64,000 nucleotides of DNA, from contig NZ_CP025228.1 of assembly GCF_004102025.1 (NCBI RefSeq), positions 1,302,001 to 1,366,000 on the forward strand, in the 5' to 3' direction. Origin of the DNA: Actinomyces qiguomingii. Its GTDB lineage: Bacteria > Actinomycetota > Actinomycetes > Actinomycetales > Actinomycetaceae. The position numbers were made by a program, and so were the translations under genes. The notes under the pieces are model-generated. The model made no database searches, was not told the origin of the DNA, and was given only the letters and a program-made list of their open reading frames with translations. Shown in pieces: positions 54,047 through 64,000 of this stretch (the stretch's first letter is position 1; each line of letters begins with the position of its first letter).

Positions 54047-54878
54047 TCAAGCCCTGGGTTTTGTGGAGGGTGTTTTGTCTGGCGGTGGTGGTTGCTGGCT
54101 GGGGTTGGTTGGTGGTGGTCTGCTCACCGGCATCCAGGGGCTTGTCCCTGTTTTGTGGATACGGGGGTTTGGTTCATGCGGCGTGTTCGACGCGTAGTGG
54201 CTGGCGTGGCGGGTGTGTAGTGGTTGTCGTAGGTGTTCGGGGGCAGGTTCTGGCAGTAGGAGTGTCTGCGGACGGTGTTTGTTGCGGGTCAGCCACCGGA
54301 ACGCCTGACGGCGGCAGGTGGTCTCGTCGGGCCAGGCGCGTTGGTCCATGAGCACTTCCCGCTTGAACGCGGCATTGAAGGACTCCGCCAGGGCGCTGGT
54401 TGGCGCTGGTGCCCACCGCACCCATCGACTGGGTAACCCCAAGGTCCTTGCAGGCCTCATAGAACGCCGAAGACGTGTGGACGCTGCCATGGCCTGGTAT
54501 GGAAGACAGCCCCTTTAAGGCTCCCGCGCTCACGCGCGGCAGCCTGTAGGGCGTCGACCACGAGGGATGTGCGCATACGGCTCGCGGTATCGCCCAACCG
54601 ACCAGGCGCCTGCCGTGCGCGGTCGATGACGGTGGCCAGATACAGATTTGCTCCCGTCAGCCAGCGGCAGATAGGTGGGGGCACCTCCCACGAAGTGGGG
54701 GAATGTCGCCCACGTACTTGCGGTTGGGGGCATCGGCGGCGGTAGTCCCGCCCCAGCAGGTCGGGATACCTTGGACGCCGCCTGGTCCCGGTGCGGTGGT
54801 ACGCACCCGGCGCCGCTTGCGGCACCCCCACAATGCCGCCGGCCCGCATCAGGCGGGCAACCCGCCTTGCGGTTGATC
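54047..54878 (-). pseudogene. IS-C orfB, main part (integrase core)
   Basis: Fragments in shifting minus-strand frames read VARLMRAGGIVGV, NRKYVGD, then, past a 25-bp insertion, YLPLADGS and LYLATVIDRARQAPGRLGDT, SMRTSLVVDALQAAARERGS-like sequence, ALAESFNAAFKREVL (third catalytic Glu region) and WPDETTCRRQAFRWLTRNK. The stop lies by the element end at about 54047. This is a different IS3 subgroup from IS-A and IS-B, as shown by the sequence after the first Asp (YLPLADGSNLYLATVID against [17 protein letters not shown]). Confidence 0.8.
54677..54701 (-). repeat. 25-bp insertion in orfB of IS-C
   Basis: On the minus strand it begins CCCCCACTTCGTGGG and ends AGGTGCCCCC, two differences from the copy in IS-A and IS-B. 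It lies between GGCGACATT and ACCTATCTG, again just after the first catalytic Asp codon, although this element belongs to another IS3 subgroup. Confidence 0.85.
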
Positions 54879-54930
54879 TGTTGCGCCCCGGGTTTGATGG
54901 AGGCAGTGAATACACGGAAGGATCACTGTC

Positions 54931-56337
<1,407 letters not shown>

Positions 56338-56370
56338 AACAGCCTCCACAAAACCCGGGGCTTGACAATC

Positions 56371-57010
56371 CGCCCGTCGGAGCCCTTGTCGATCCCCTCG
56401 CCTGGCTCGGCGGCGGGTCCTGGGAGCGCCCATGGCCCGGTCACCGGCATTGATGGCCCGTACCGGCTCGGCCCGGTGCGGTATCGGCCGCCGCCCGCTG
56501 CGCCCTGTTGGGAGCACCTGCCTTCCAGGCGTAGTAGGAGGAGCGGGCTACCTCCAGCAACTCACAAAGCCGCTCCCGCCCCATGGGTGGCTGCATGGTC
56601 GGCGACGAACTGGAAGCGGCTCACCAGATCGTCTCCCCCGCGAAATACTTGGCCGCCTGCTGCAAGATCTCCCGCTCCCGGGTCAGCTTGGCCCGCTCCG
56701 CCCGCAGGGCGGCGTTGGCCGCCTCCAGGCGGGCGACCCGCTCCTCCATCGACTCCGCGCCGGCCTGCGCTGGCGTCTGGGTCCCGGTCCTGTCCCCGAG
56801 GTCGGTCTTGGGTTTGAGCGGGCTGGGGGCCGGTGCCCCATCCGGACCGGTCTTACCTCCGGTGCCCCACCGGTGCAGCCAGCCGCGCAGCGTGCCCCGG
56901 CAGACCCCCAGGTCCTGGGCGACGCCACGCACGCATCGCCCCCGGTGTCGTCTCGTACAAGTCCACCGCCTGACGACGCAAGCTCCTCCGAATAGCTCTT
57001 CATAACCATA
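56371..57010 (-). pseudogene. IS-C orfA and N-terminal part of orfB
   Basis: On the minus strand orfA starts about 57010 with MKSYSEEL. After a shift it reads RRQAVDLYETTPGA, then GVAQDLGVCRGTLRGWLHRW (helix-turn-helix), and ends with the coiled coil VARLEAANAALRAERAKLTR to a stop near 56621. OrfB then begins SRFQFVADHAATHGRERLCE, followed by LLEVARSSYYAWKAGAP, up to the IS-B insertion. There are at least three frameshifts. Confidence 0.8.
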
Positions 57011-57076
57011 GTCAGATCATCTCGCTCTCCCCAGCCCCGCAGGGCCGGAATCAGCGTGTCCAACAAACAGGGTCAA

Positions 57077-57685
57077 GGCCCAGTTGCGCCCACTGGGCGG
57101 TAGCGAACACGGGCGTCGTCCCTGCCAGGGGGTCGTGGGAGTCGAGGCAGTGGCGGCCGAAGGATCAGTTCCGCCTTGTACAGCCAGTATCAGGGCCTCG
57201 GCCAGCGCGAAGCCGAAAGGAAGTCGCCCTCGGGTGCCCACCGAGGCCACAGCATCACAGTCCGAGCAGGGCCTGCCCGCACTCGGATGGCCCGGTACAG
57301 CCGCACCCGGCCGCGTGTGGCGGGGTCAGGCCCTTTTAGGTCCGCGCCCTTCGTGCCGGGTGCTGCCAGATACCCATCTTCAAGGGGGGCGCTCCTGGGT
57401 CAGGTCGGTGTACACGGGCTCGCGGGTGGTCTGCCAGCCGACGATCCGAGGCGAGCAGCACGTCGGCGGGCGAAGGCCACATACACCCACTCGGACAGGG
57501 CGCGCACACAGGTGGGGGTACCTGTCACGTAGTGGGGGGAATGTCCACACGCCCACAACTCGTTGGGCCTGAACGCGCTGAAGTGCCTGCCCGCCAGGTC
57601 CGCCGGGGCACTGCTCCCTTAGGAGCGCTGCGCGTGGTACGCGGTGATTTGGCGCGGCCGGTGGCCGTGCAACCCCATGGCCCGC
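57077..57685 (-). pseudogene. IS-D: degenerate orfB fragment related to IS-A
   Basis: The minus strand is close to IS-A from GCGGGCCATGG (57685 downwards) to GTGGGCGCAACTGG (about 57080). It includes the segments coding FRPNELW, the 25-bp insertion, and ASVGTRGRLPFGFALAEALI. It has many extra indels (GTGTGGACATTC for GTCGCTGACATTC). Both ends are truncated: one by IS-C, the other by an IS-E end sequence. It is a fossil. Confidence 0.75.
57514..57538 (-). repeat. 25-bp insertion in the IS-D orfB fragment
   Basis: On the minus strand it starts CCCCCACTACGTGAC and ends AGGTACCCCC, with two substitutions in the right arm of the hairpin (GTGAC for GTGGG) and one extra C before it. It stands at the same site as in IS-A. 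Confidence 0.75.
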
Positions 57686-57705
57686 ATTAACGCTGAAACA
57701 GGTCA
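57686..57705 (+). repeat. Solo right end of an IS-E element
   Basis: ATTAACGCTGAAACAGGTCA is identical to the last 20 bases of IS-E (43238-43257). The rest of that element is missing: to its left IS-D begins at once. The junction shares the triplet ATG (on the minus strand) with both parents, which points to a deletion by microhomology. Confidence 0.8.
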
Positions 57706-58117
57706 GCAGCTGGCCGGGCCCACACCCACCACCGCCGCATGCTCATCCCATACGCCATGATCGCTTAAGGCTTCCTCTGCGACCCACCAGAACCAGCAAC
57801 TACCAGCCGTCGCCTGACGACGCACAGAACGCAGGGGCACCCCGACCAGCACGAGCAGGCCCGCAACCCACCGCAAGAAACCGACACCATCGGTAACGCC
57901 GACAGCAGGACGCTGGCAAGCAGACTACCGCTTGTCAACGGTGCCGGTGCTGCCACTCCAGGTGTCGGCGGCCTTTACGGCCAGCTGCTACACCCTGAAC
58001 GCGCCCCATATCGATCAATGTTGATATTCTACGTCAGGGAGTGTGGGAGTGCCCGTGTTTGATGATAGCTTCTAGCTGTCGGTAATCCAGCCGGCGCACG
58101 CAGAAGCTCACGAGGAT
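57706..58117. other. Intergenic DNA with one more IS tail remnant
   Basis: I see no intact gene. At about 57838-57925 the plus strand codes PDQHEQARNPPQETDTIG, similar to the C-terminus of the IS-A/IS-B OrfB (PIQHEQAYTPP...DTI), so this is another decayed tail. From about 58000 base composition drops (TATCGATCAATGTTGATATTC), which may mark the promoter of the next gene; TGATATTCT at 58023-58031 is AT-rich enough for a -10. Confidence 0.5.
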
Positions 58118-58126
58118 GTGGTTATT

Positions 58127-58525
58127 GTGAAGGTAATACGAAAGGCGCTTGCCGTGGTGGCTGCCGGAATGCTTTCAATTGCGGCCCTTGCCGTTCCCGC
58201 GCAGGCTGCGCAGGGCGACTGTGGGACGGGGAACACCTGCATGTGGGAGCATCACTCATATGGGGGTGGTGCTGTTTCGTTCAAGCACTACATTCCCGAT
58301 TTGTCGCTGCACAGGCTCACCAATGGCAAGAACGCGAACAACGTGGTGTCTTCGGTCAAGAATAGGGGGACGAGTGAGGGGACGTGTCTGTTCACCGGCG
58401 CCTATGGCCGCGGATACAGCTTGCGCGTGCCGAGAGGGGGCAATGTCAGGAATCTGGCGAACTACAGGTACATGAACGACACGATCTCTTCCGCGTACTT
58501 CGACGGTTACAAGAGGTGCGGCTGA
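58127..58525 (+). CDS. Secreted peptidase inhibitor I36/gamma-crystallin-like protein
   Basis: The 132-residue precursor has a signal peptide ending AQA-AQ (about residue 28). The mature part has four cysteines and Greek-key crystallin-like repeats: CMWEHHSYGGGAVSF, then CLFTGAYGRGYSLRVP and NDTISSAYFDGYKRC. This is the I36 (SMI-like) family first known as a Streptomyces metalloprotease inhibitor, and also common as small secreted proteins of unknown role. GTG 58127 is favoured because GAGG lies 11 nt before it; GTG 58118 is too close. Composition is poorer in GC than most of the window. Confidence 0.82.
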   Translation: MKVIRKALAVVAAGMLSIAALAVPAQAAQGDCGTGNTCMWEHHSYGGGAVSFKHYIPDLSLHRLTNGKNANNVVSSVKNRGTSEGTCLFTGAYGRGYSLRVPRGGNVRNLANYRYMNDTISSAYFDGYKRCG

Positions 58526-58554
58526 TGATTTGCCTGTCCAGGGCGGTTGCTGAC

Positions 58555-59496
58555 ATGAAAAGGATCCGCGTAGCCGGAGTCGTTGTTCTGCTAGTGGCCG
58601 CCCTGGCCGCCTGCGGTTTGGGGCAGGGGAAGTCTGCCCAAGATCCTGAGACCGCTGCGGGAGGTGTGGTCGACCTGGGAGCGGTCGACGCCGGTTCACT
58701 TCCCGCTGACGGGTCCGAGTCCGCAACCGGTGAGGTCGTCAAGGACTACGCCGTGGGAACCCTCCCAACGGATCCGTATCGCGGGGTGGACCACCGCCTC
58801 ACCGATTACGCCTGGGATATATCTGTCGCCATGTGTATGCAGGAGTTGGGCTACTCCTATCCAGTGGTGTCCTTCGACTGGAATGACCCGGGTAACAGAC
58901 GTGAGCCCAGTTATGCGCGCGTGAGAACGCCGGAGGAAGCGGCGCAGTACGGATTCCGTCTCGCACCGGAGGAGATGAATGCCGAGCTGATTTCCGCGCG
59001 GGAGTACATCTCGCAGCAAGGCGACGACTACAGTAATGCTCTGGATGGGTGTTCTGAGGGGGTGCAGAACAATGAATTATTCGATACCGTCACTGCTGTC
59101 GACCTGGTTTTTCCGGGCAATGTTGCTGCGAACCCGGCTGTCGTTGATGCCAATGAGGCGTGGCATAAGTGCATGGAGCCTCTTGGTGTACCTGACCTGC
59201 CCGAGGAGCCTGGCACGGCCCCATCGATCATGACCAGGTTAGGGCTTGATGGGGTCGATAACTTGGCGTTGACTGATAGCGCGAGCATCAGTGAGGATGA
59301 GATCAACATGGCCGTACAGGAGGCCGAGTGTTACGAGACGTCCGGATACGACCGCCTCGTCTACGACCTCACTTGGCAGGGCCTGGACGACTACGTGCAG
59401 GAGCACTCCGCTGAGCTGGCTGCGCGTGCGGACCTGATCCAACAACAAACCGATGCGCTTATCAGCTACATTGAGGAGAACCGTGGCAGAGTCTGA
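58555..59496 (+). CDS. Lipoprotein of unknown function
   Basis: ATG 58555 gives MKRIRVAGVVVLLVAALAAC, an ideal lipoprotein signal with Cys20 as the lipid site. The mature part (about 293 residues) is acidic, mostly helical, and has spaced cysteines (CMQELG, DGCSEG, HKCMEP, AECYE) that could form two disulfides. Motifs such as CMQELGY and HKCMEPLGVP recur in actinobacterial lipoproteins encoded just before a peptidoglycan-binding membrane-fusion gene and MacB. Its stop lies beyond the start of that gene (14-bp overlap), so it is part of the export operon. An accessory or substrate-capture role is inference. ATG 58525 is an alternative start. Confidence 0.75.
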   Translation: MKRIRVAGVVVLLVAALAACGLGQGKSAQDPETAAGGVVDLGAVDAGSLPADGSESATGEVVKDYAVGTLPTDPYRGVDHRLTDYAWDISVAMCMQELGYSYPVVSFDWNDPGNRREPSYARVRTPEEAAQYGFRLAPEEMNAELISAREYISQQGDDYSNALDGCSEGVQNNELFDTVTAVDLVFPGNVAANPAVVDANEAWHKCMEPLGVPDLPEEPGTAPSIMTRLGLDGVDNLALTDSASISEDEINMAVQEAECYETSGYDRLVYDLTWQGLDDYVQEHSAELAARADLIQQQTDALISYIEENRGRV

Positions 59497-60796
59497 GCGG
59501 GGCGATTCCAGCCGGATACGACTGGTGCTGGGCGCAGCGCTCGGAGCGGTGCTGGTAACCGCCCTTGTAGGCGGGACCTGGTGGGTGGCTCGAATTACTG
59601 AATCGCCCGCCCAACGCGATGCCGCCGCCGCGCCTCCCAGTGCTGCGCCTGTGACCGCGACCGTCGCTGTGGGAGATCTGCGTGACGAGATAACCGCTCA
59701 AGGCTCGGTTGTAGCGGCGCAGGACACTACTGTGATGCTGTCCTTGCGGGATGAGAGCCGGAGTGTCGTCACCTCTGTCAACGTGCAGGTCGGCCAATCA
59801 ATTTCTCCGGGGCAGTCCCTAATGCGGGTTAACGGACGTCCGGTAATCGTCCTGCCCGGTTCCTTTCCCACCTACCGGGACCTAGTCCAGGGCGACCAGG
59901 GCGATGACGTGGTCCAGTTGCAGCAGGCCCTCGCCTCCCTCGGCTACGGTGTCAGTGCCGATGGAGACTTCGGTGCCGCCACCGCAGCAGCCCTGACCGC
60001 CCTATACCACGACCTCGGCAGCACTGTTGCCACTACCACTTCCTCCTCCTCCAGTTCTTCCGCTGCCCCAAGCACCGCGGCAAGCGACGGCGGTGCCGGA
60101 GGCAAGAAGAACGAAGACGCTTCCCGTGACTCTACGTCCGCCGGAACCGATTCCGAAGCGCAGAACCGGGACAGCACCTCTGGTAAGACCCTGGTCACCC
60201 TACCCCAGGCCGAGGTGCTGTTCGTTCCCGGTCTGCAGGCGGAAACCAGTGTTGTTTCCGCGCCGGATGTGGGCACCGTGCTGACTGCTGACAATGCCAA
60301 GATCGGTCTATCGTCCGGAAGTCCCCATATCGAGGCCGAGGTGCCCGACTCGGTTGCCGCCGCGCTGGATCCTCGCACCACCGCCACCGCCACGGTCGAC
60401 GGTGCCACTATCAACCTCGCTGTCACCGAGAAACGCAAGAAGACCGAGGAGACCGCTACGGAGCAGTCCGACTCCGGTGTCGGAGGCACTAAGCGCCAGA
60501 ACACCACTAGTGTGCTCATACTTCAGACGACCGATGGCACCATCCTGCCCACCCCCTCCGGTGACACCGGAACCCTGCTGCTGACCATTCAGCGCAACCC
60601 CACCATTACCGGCGCCCTGCTCGTGCCCAAGCGTGCCCTCAGCACCACCGAATCAACCGCTACCGTCATCAAAGTCACCGATGGTACGGCGACGACTGAG
60701 ACGGTCACGGTGCTCGGCTGCGTCGGAGGCCAGTGCGCCATTGACGCTGACGGTCCCATTTCAGAAGGTGATGCGCTCCGGGTGGACGGCGCATGA
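59483..60796 (+). CDS. Membrane-fusion protein with peptidoglycan-binding domain
   Basis: GTG 59483 follows GAGGAG and gives 437 residues. An N-terminal helix (about 15-37) anchors the protein. VGDLRDEITAQGSVVAAQDTTV begins the beta-barrel part of an HlyD/MacA-like adaptor. A PG_binding_1 domain (about 125-170, GDDVVQLQQALASLGYGVSA) takes the place of the coiled-coil hairpin. A Ser/Asp/Glu-rich linker follows (about 180-240), then the remaining barrel and LLTIQRNPTITGALLVPKRAL. In Gram-positives such proteins link a MacB-type ABC transporter to the cell wall. It overlaps both neighbours (14 bp and ATGA). Confidence 0.85.
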   Translation: MAESERGDSSRIRLVLGAALGAVLVTALVGGTWWVARITESPAQRDAAAAPPSAAPVTATVAVGDLRDEITAQGSVVAAQDTTVMLSLRDESRSVVTSVNVQVGQSISPGQSLMRVNGRPVIVLPGSFPTYRDLVQGDQGDDVVQLQQALASLGYGVSADGDFGAATAAALTALYHDLGSTVATTTSSSSSSSAAPSTAASDGGAGGKKNEDASRDSTSAGTDSEAQNRDSTSGKTLVTLPQAEVLFVPGLQAETSVVSAPDVGTVLTADNAKIGLSSGSPHIEAEVPDSVAAALDPRTTATATVDGATINLAVTEKRKKTEETATEQSDSGVGGTKRQNTTSVLILQTTDGTILPTPSGDTGTLLLTIQRNPTITGALLVPKRALSTTESTATVIKVTDGTATTETVTVLGCVGGQCAIDADGPISEGDALRVDGA

Positions 60797-62763
60797 CCAC
60801 GCTCGTCCTCGACCACGCCAGCCGCGTATATGACGCGGCTGTCCCGGTTATAGCTCTGGACCGGGCGAGCATCAACATACTCCAGGGCGACTTCGTTGCC
60901 ATCGAAGGTCCCTCGGGTGCCGGCAAGTCGACCTTGCTCAACATACTTGCGCTGCTCGATGTGCCCACTACCGGCACCTACCTGATCAACGGTGTCGACA
61001 CCGCCGGCATGCGGGAGAAGGAACTGGCGACGCTTCGCTGTGAGACCTTCGGGTTCGTCTTCCAATCCTTCCACCTTCTGCCTCACCGCACCGCCCTTGA
61101 TAACGTCATGATCGGGCTGCTCTATCACAATGTAGACGTAGCCGAAGCCATGGCACGCGCGCAGCAGGCCCTGGAGTTCGTCGGTCTGGGGGAGCGGGCG
61201 GGTGTGCCCGCGGGGAGCCTGTCCGGCGGTGAACGTCAGCGGGTTGCCATTGCCCGCGCTGTATGTGCAGGCAATCCCGTACTGCTGGCCGACGAGCCCA
61301 CAGGCAATCTCGACTCTGCCTCCTCCACGGCCATCATGGACATCCTGGAGTCGCTCAACGCCAGCGGAACCACTGTTGTTGTGGTCACTCACGATCCTGC
61401 GGTCGCCGCACGGGCAGGCCGCCGTGTGCGAGTAGTTGATGGTCGCCTGAGTGAGACCGGTGTTGCAACAGTCTCCTCCGCGGACGCCAAGCGGGCAACG
61501 GCGGCGCCTTTCGCACGCGCCGAGTCGGTTGCCCTACCGGTACAGGAAAAGCAAACGCAGGCAGCTAGACGCCGAAGCCGTCGTCTACCGCTCGTGGCGC
61601 GTCGGGCCATGCTGCGTGACGTGCTGTTGTCTTTGACCACCGAGCCGGGACGCACAGCGCGACTGGTCGCGGTGGTCGTCCTGTCCATCATGCTGGCGCT
61701 GAGCACAATGGGTATTGCCCAAACGGCCAAATACCAGGTCTCCGCCGCCTTCGACGCCACCCGCAACCGTCGCGTCGCAATCGCCGTCGACACCGGTGCG
61801 CTGGACTCGACTTCCTCTATGTTGGCACTGGCCGTCACCGATCCTGAGGCCATGACAAGGATTCGTGCCATCCCCGGTGTGCAGGACGCTATGGGCATCA
61901 CTACCCTGTCGGAGATCCCGGCTGCCACCAGCGCATATGCCCCCACAACGGACGCGCGCCTGTTCGGTATCAGTACCGTACCGGACTCCTCGACCCTGCT
62001 TGAAGTGACCGCTACACCCGTGGGCTTCTCGCAGCTGGAAGACGACCAGGTGCTGATAGGCTCGACCGCCGCCTCGCGACTCGGCATCGGTCCCCTTGAG
62101 GCCTCGCCGACCCTGTGGGTTGCCGGGCGGCCCTACGAAATCGCCGGTGTTGTCACATCGGCGGGAATGCGGCCAGAACTCACCGACGGGATCGTCTTGA
62201 CCCAGGCGCGTGCCCGTGACATAGGCGAAGTAGAATCCACCGGTGTAGAGATCCAGGTGCGAGCGGGAGCTGCTGGGCAGGTGGCCCGGGTTGCCGCCGT
62301 TGCCTGGTCTCCCGAGTATGCCGACGCCGTCACCACCGATGCGCCGCCCGATCCCTCCTCTCTGCGCGAAAGTATCGAGCCTTCCGTCAATACGGTGCTG
62401 TTGACTCTCACCGCAGTGGCCACTGTTGTGGGGGTGGCGGTGCTGTCCAACGCCATGACCTCCGCAGTTCAGGCACGCACTGGTGAATTGGCGCTGCGCC
62501 GGGCCATGGGAGCGCGGCCCAGGAACCTGCGCCGGCTGGTCAGCCTGGAGAGTCTGCTGATCGGCATCACCGGTGGCATGATCGGTGCTGTGGGCTCTGT
62601 TGTGGCGCTTCTAATAGTGGCCATCACCCAGCAATGGCAGCCGGTCATAGATCTGCGGATGCTGCCTCTGGGCATCGTCCTGGGAATCGCCAATGGGTTG
62701 CTGTCGTCTCTGTGGGCCGCGCATCGGGCCGGGCGCATCCAACCCGCTCAGGCTCTGCGCTAG
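60793..62763 (+). CDS. MacB-type ABC transporter, fused ATPase and FtsX-like permease
   Basis: The 656-residue protein has an N-terminal ATPase: Walker A GPSGAGKST (39-47), Q-loop FVFQSFHLLPHRT, signature LSGGERQRVA (143-152), Walker B VLLADEPTGNLD and the H-loop VVTHD. A transmembrane helix near 290 leads to a large external domain, then three C-terminal helices with ALRRAMGARPRNLRRLVSLES, the FtsX signature. Such transporters do not carry substrates across the membrane directly; they drive efflux or lipoprotein/peptide handling from the outer face. With its adaptor it may expel an antimicrobial or act on the lipoprotein next door. Fusion of both domains in one chain is as in MacB. Confidence 0.9.
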   Translation: MTTLVLDHASRVYDAAVPVIALDRASINILQGDFVAIEGPSGAGKSTLLNILALLDVPTTGTYLINGVDTAGMREKELATLRCETFGFVFQSFHLLPHRTALDNVMIGLLYHNVDVAEAMARAQQALEFVGLGERAGVPAGSLSGGERQRVAIARAVCAGNPVLLADEPTGNLDSASSTAIMDILESLNASGTTVVVVTHDPAVAARAGRRVRVVDGRLSETGVATVSSADAKRATAAPFARAESVALPVQEKQTQAARRRSRRLPLVARRAMLRDVLLSLTTEPGRTARLVAVVVLSIMLALSTMGIAQTAKYQVSAAFDATRNRRVAIAVDTGALDSTSSMLALAVTDPEAMTRIRAIPGVQDAMGITTLSEIPAATSAYAPTTDARLFGISTVPDSSTLLEVTATPVGFSQLEDDQVLIGSTAASRLGIGPLEASPTLWVAGRPYEIAGVVTSAGMRPELTDGIVLTQARARDIGEVESTGVEIQVRAGAAGQVARVAAVAWSPEYADAVTTDAPPDPSSLRESIEPSVNTVLLTLTAVATVVGVAVLSNAMTSAVQARTGELALRRAMGARPRNLRRLVSLESLLIGITGGMIGAVGSVVALLIVAITQQWQPVIDLRMLPLGIVLGIANGLLSSLWAAHRAGRIQPAQALR

Positions 62764-62874
62764 CGCCATCCGTGCCATCTGTTCAGGCGGGGAGGACCAG
62801 GCCGCGTGTCGGCCTTGGCGACTAAGGTACTCTGGTGCCAGGTGTCGGCAGCGAAAGGGGGATGGGGACACAGA

Positions 62875-63009
62875 ATGAAGACGTTTGCGGCGGCGGTTCT
62901 CGTACTCTCACTGATGGGAGGAACTCCGGTCCAGTTAGAAACCCAATACCATCTGCCAATGCGGGGAACTCCGGTTTTCTGTCGGATACTCCCATGGCTA
63001 TGCAGGTAG
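62875..63009 (+). CDS. Possible small secreted peptide
   Basis: ATG 62875 follows GAAAGGGGGATGGGG and opens a 44-residue frame: MKTFAAAVLVLSLMGGTPVQ, and a second half with HLPMRGTPVFCRILPWLCR. The first 15 residues look like a signal peptide, and two Cys residues close the tail. TPV occurs twice in a similar context. It lies between the ABC transporter and a sensor kinase and overlaps the kinase start by 16 bp. A peptide signal or leader is possible, but so is chance; I cannot confirm it is translated. Confidence 0.35.
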   Translation: MKTFAAAVLVLSLMGGTPVQLETQYHLPMRGTPVFCRILPWLCR

Positions 63010-64000
63010 CTGTACGCGCAATGCGATCGTTCCTTACTACGCTGCCCGGGCGGTTCTGGGTTTTTACGGTGGTGGCGGCTGTTCTCCTAGGGGTCGATAT
63101 CGTTTCCGTCTTCTCCGGGACAGGGCCGACGGGGGCGATATGGAGCTCGATTGTAGTGGCCGCTCTGGGAGTGTTGGCAGGACTCTCGCCGGGAGTTGGT
63201 GGGGGCCTAGTCATCGCCGCGTGCGCACTGGTTCACATTTTGCCCGAGCAGATTGCGCTGTCGGGGGCTGCGCTCGTATTGGCTTATTTCGTCCTGGTGA
63301 TGTGGGTCGCCAAGGGCTGGTATTTGAGATTCATCGCAGGTGTTGCGGTTGAGCAAGGGGCTCTATGGGGGGAATACCCCAGTACCTCGGCGTTCATTGA
63401 GAGCACGGCGGTAGTCGTCCTGCTTTGCAGCGCAGCAGGTTACCTCATAGGTGAGTACCAGTGCCGTGAGGAGAAGCTTGCTCAACGGGTGCATGTCCTG
63501 GAGGTGGAAAGCCAACTCGCCGAATCCAGGATTCGTGCTGCACTCGGCGCTGATCTGCATGACACGGTTGCGACCGACCTTACACACATCATTCTGCGCT
63601 GTCAGATTGCCGGCAGCGGGCAGCAGGAGGCCGCGGCCGTATTGGCTGGGATCGAGCAGGATGTCCGTGCGGCGCTGCAGCGCGTCCGCTCGGTGGTCGC
63701 GGTGCTGCGACCTACAGTCGACGAGACTCCAGCCTCATGGAAGGTGCAGGAGGTTGCGCATGAATGTGCCGACATGTTGCGCACGCGCGGCTTCGATGTC
63801 GATGCCGAGATAGAGGGTGCTGACGGAGAGTGCCAACCCGATACTGTCCACGGCGAGCTACTCGGGCTGGTGTTACGCGAGGCCGCGGTCAATGTCCTCA
63901 AATACGCGGCGCACAAGGGAGAGGTGAGTATTACCGTGAGTCTGGGGAAGGAGGGTGACGGGGTTACGGTGTCATCTGCTCTTCCGGATGCATGCGATCG
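62994..64000 (+). CDS. NarL-type sensor histidine kinase (partial, runs off the window)
   Basis: From ATG 62994 at least 335 codons are open to the window end. Five or six hydrophobic helices (about 22-40, 48-66, 68-86, 88-107, 136-153) form a membrane sensor with little external sequence. A coiled coil follows, then the HisKA_3 H-box ADLHDTVATDLTHIILR with His189 as the phosphate site. The ATPase N-box is seen as LVLREAAVNVLKYA before the end. LuxR/NarL-type response regulators normally follow such kinases, so one is expected just beyond 64000. ATG 63000 or 63021 are alternative starts. It probably controls the export operon upstream. Confidence 0.85.
   Translation, partial: MAMQVAVRAMRSFLTTLPGRFWVFTVVAAVLLGVDIVSVFSGTGPTGAIWSSIVVAALGVLAGLSPGVGGGLVIAACALVHILPEQIALSGAALVLAYFVLVMWVAKGWYLRFIAGVAVEQGALWGEYPSTSAFIESTAVVVLLCSAAGYLIGEYQCREEKLAQRVHVLEVESQLAESRIRAALGADLHDTVATDLTHIILRCQIAGSGQQEAAAVLAGIEQDVRAALQRVRSVVAVLRPTVDETPASWKVQEVAHECADMLRTRGFDVDAEIEGADGECQPDTVHGELLGLVLREAAVNVLKYAAHKGEVSITVSLGKEGDGVTVSSALPDACD

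Overview
The window is high-GC, densely packed bacterial chromosome that reads as an actinobacterium, most likely Actinomyces or another member of the Actinomycetaceae. The evidence is GTG-rich starts, many leaderless genes with a TANNNT box 6-7 nt before the start codon, a PIG-V-like GT-C mannosyltransferase, LytR-CpsA-Psr (LCP) proteins, a Rv2212-like class III cyclase and an FprA-type ferredoxin reductase. The species assignment is inference; no rRNA is present.

Region 1 (1-20.2 kb) is mostly conserved core genome: the end of nuoN overlapping a polyprenyl diphosphate synthase, a lipoprotein, ferredoxin-NADP reductase, alanine dehydrogenase, HtpX, tRNA-Tyr, tRNA-Thr, tRNA-Met, rpmG, a MaoC-like protein, Maf, BirA, a class III cyclase, an OmpR-type two-component pair, DedA, GtrA, a GT-C mannosyltransferase, purK, purE and galE.

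Region 2 (20.2-53.98 kb) is a large cell-surface polysaccharide locus. It holds two LCP ligases, two GT2 and five GT4-like glycosyltransferases, DUF2304, a Wzx-type flippase, an asparagine-synthase-like protein without the amidotransferase cysteine, three paralogous DUF6541 membrane proteins and rmlB. It also holds enzymes matching all five WbpA/B/E/D/I steps to UDP-2,3-diacetamido-2,3-dideoxy-mannuronic acid (UDP-ManNAc3NAcA), split between 25.2-28.1 kb and 43.4-47.1 kb. A secreted trypsin-fold protease and a secreted repeat/LGFP/muramidase-like protein sit among them.

Region 3 is two graveyards of nested insertion sequences (39.74-43.36 kb and 54.05-57.9 kb). Target duplications and inverted repeats give insertion order. 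Four IS3-family orfB genes in them carry the same 25-bp insertion just after the codon of the first catalytic Asp. It frameshifts each one, and I cannot explain it with a known feature; this is the most unusual signal in the window.

Region 4 (58.1-64 kb) is an envelope/export module of lower GC: a secreted gamma-crystallin-like (I36) protein, a lipoprotein, a membrane-fusion protein with a peptidoglycan-binding domain, a MacB-type ABC transporter, a possible small secreted peptide and a NarL-type histidine kinase that runs off the window.
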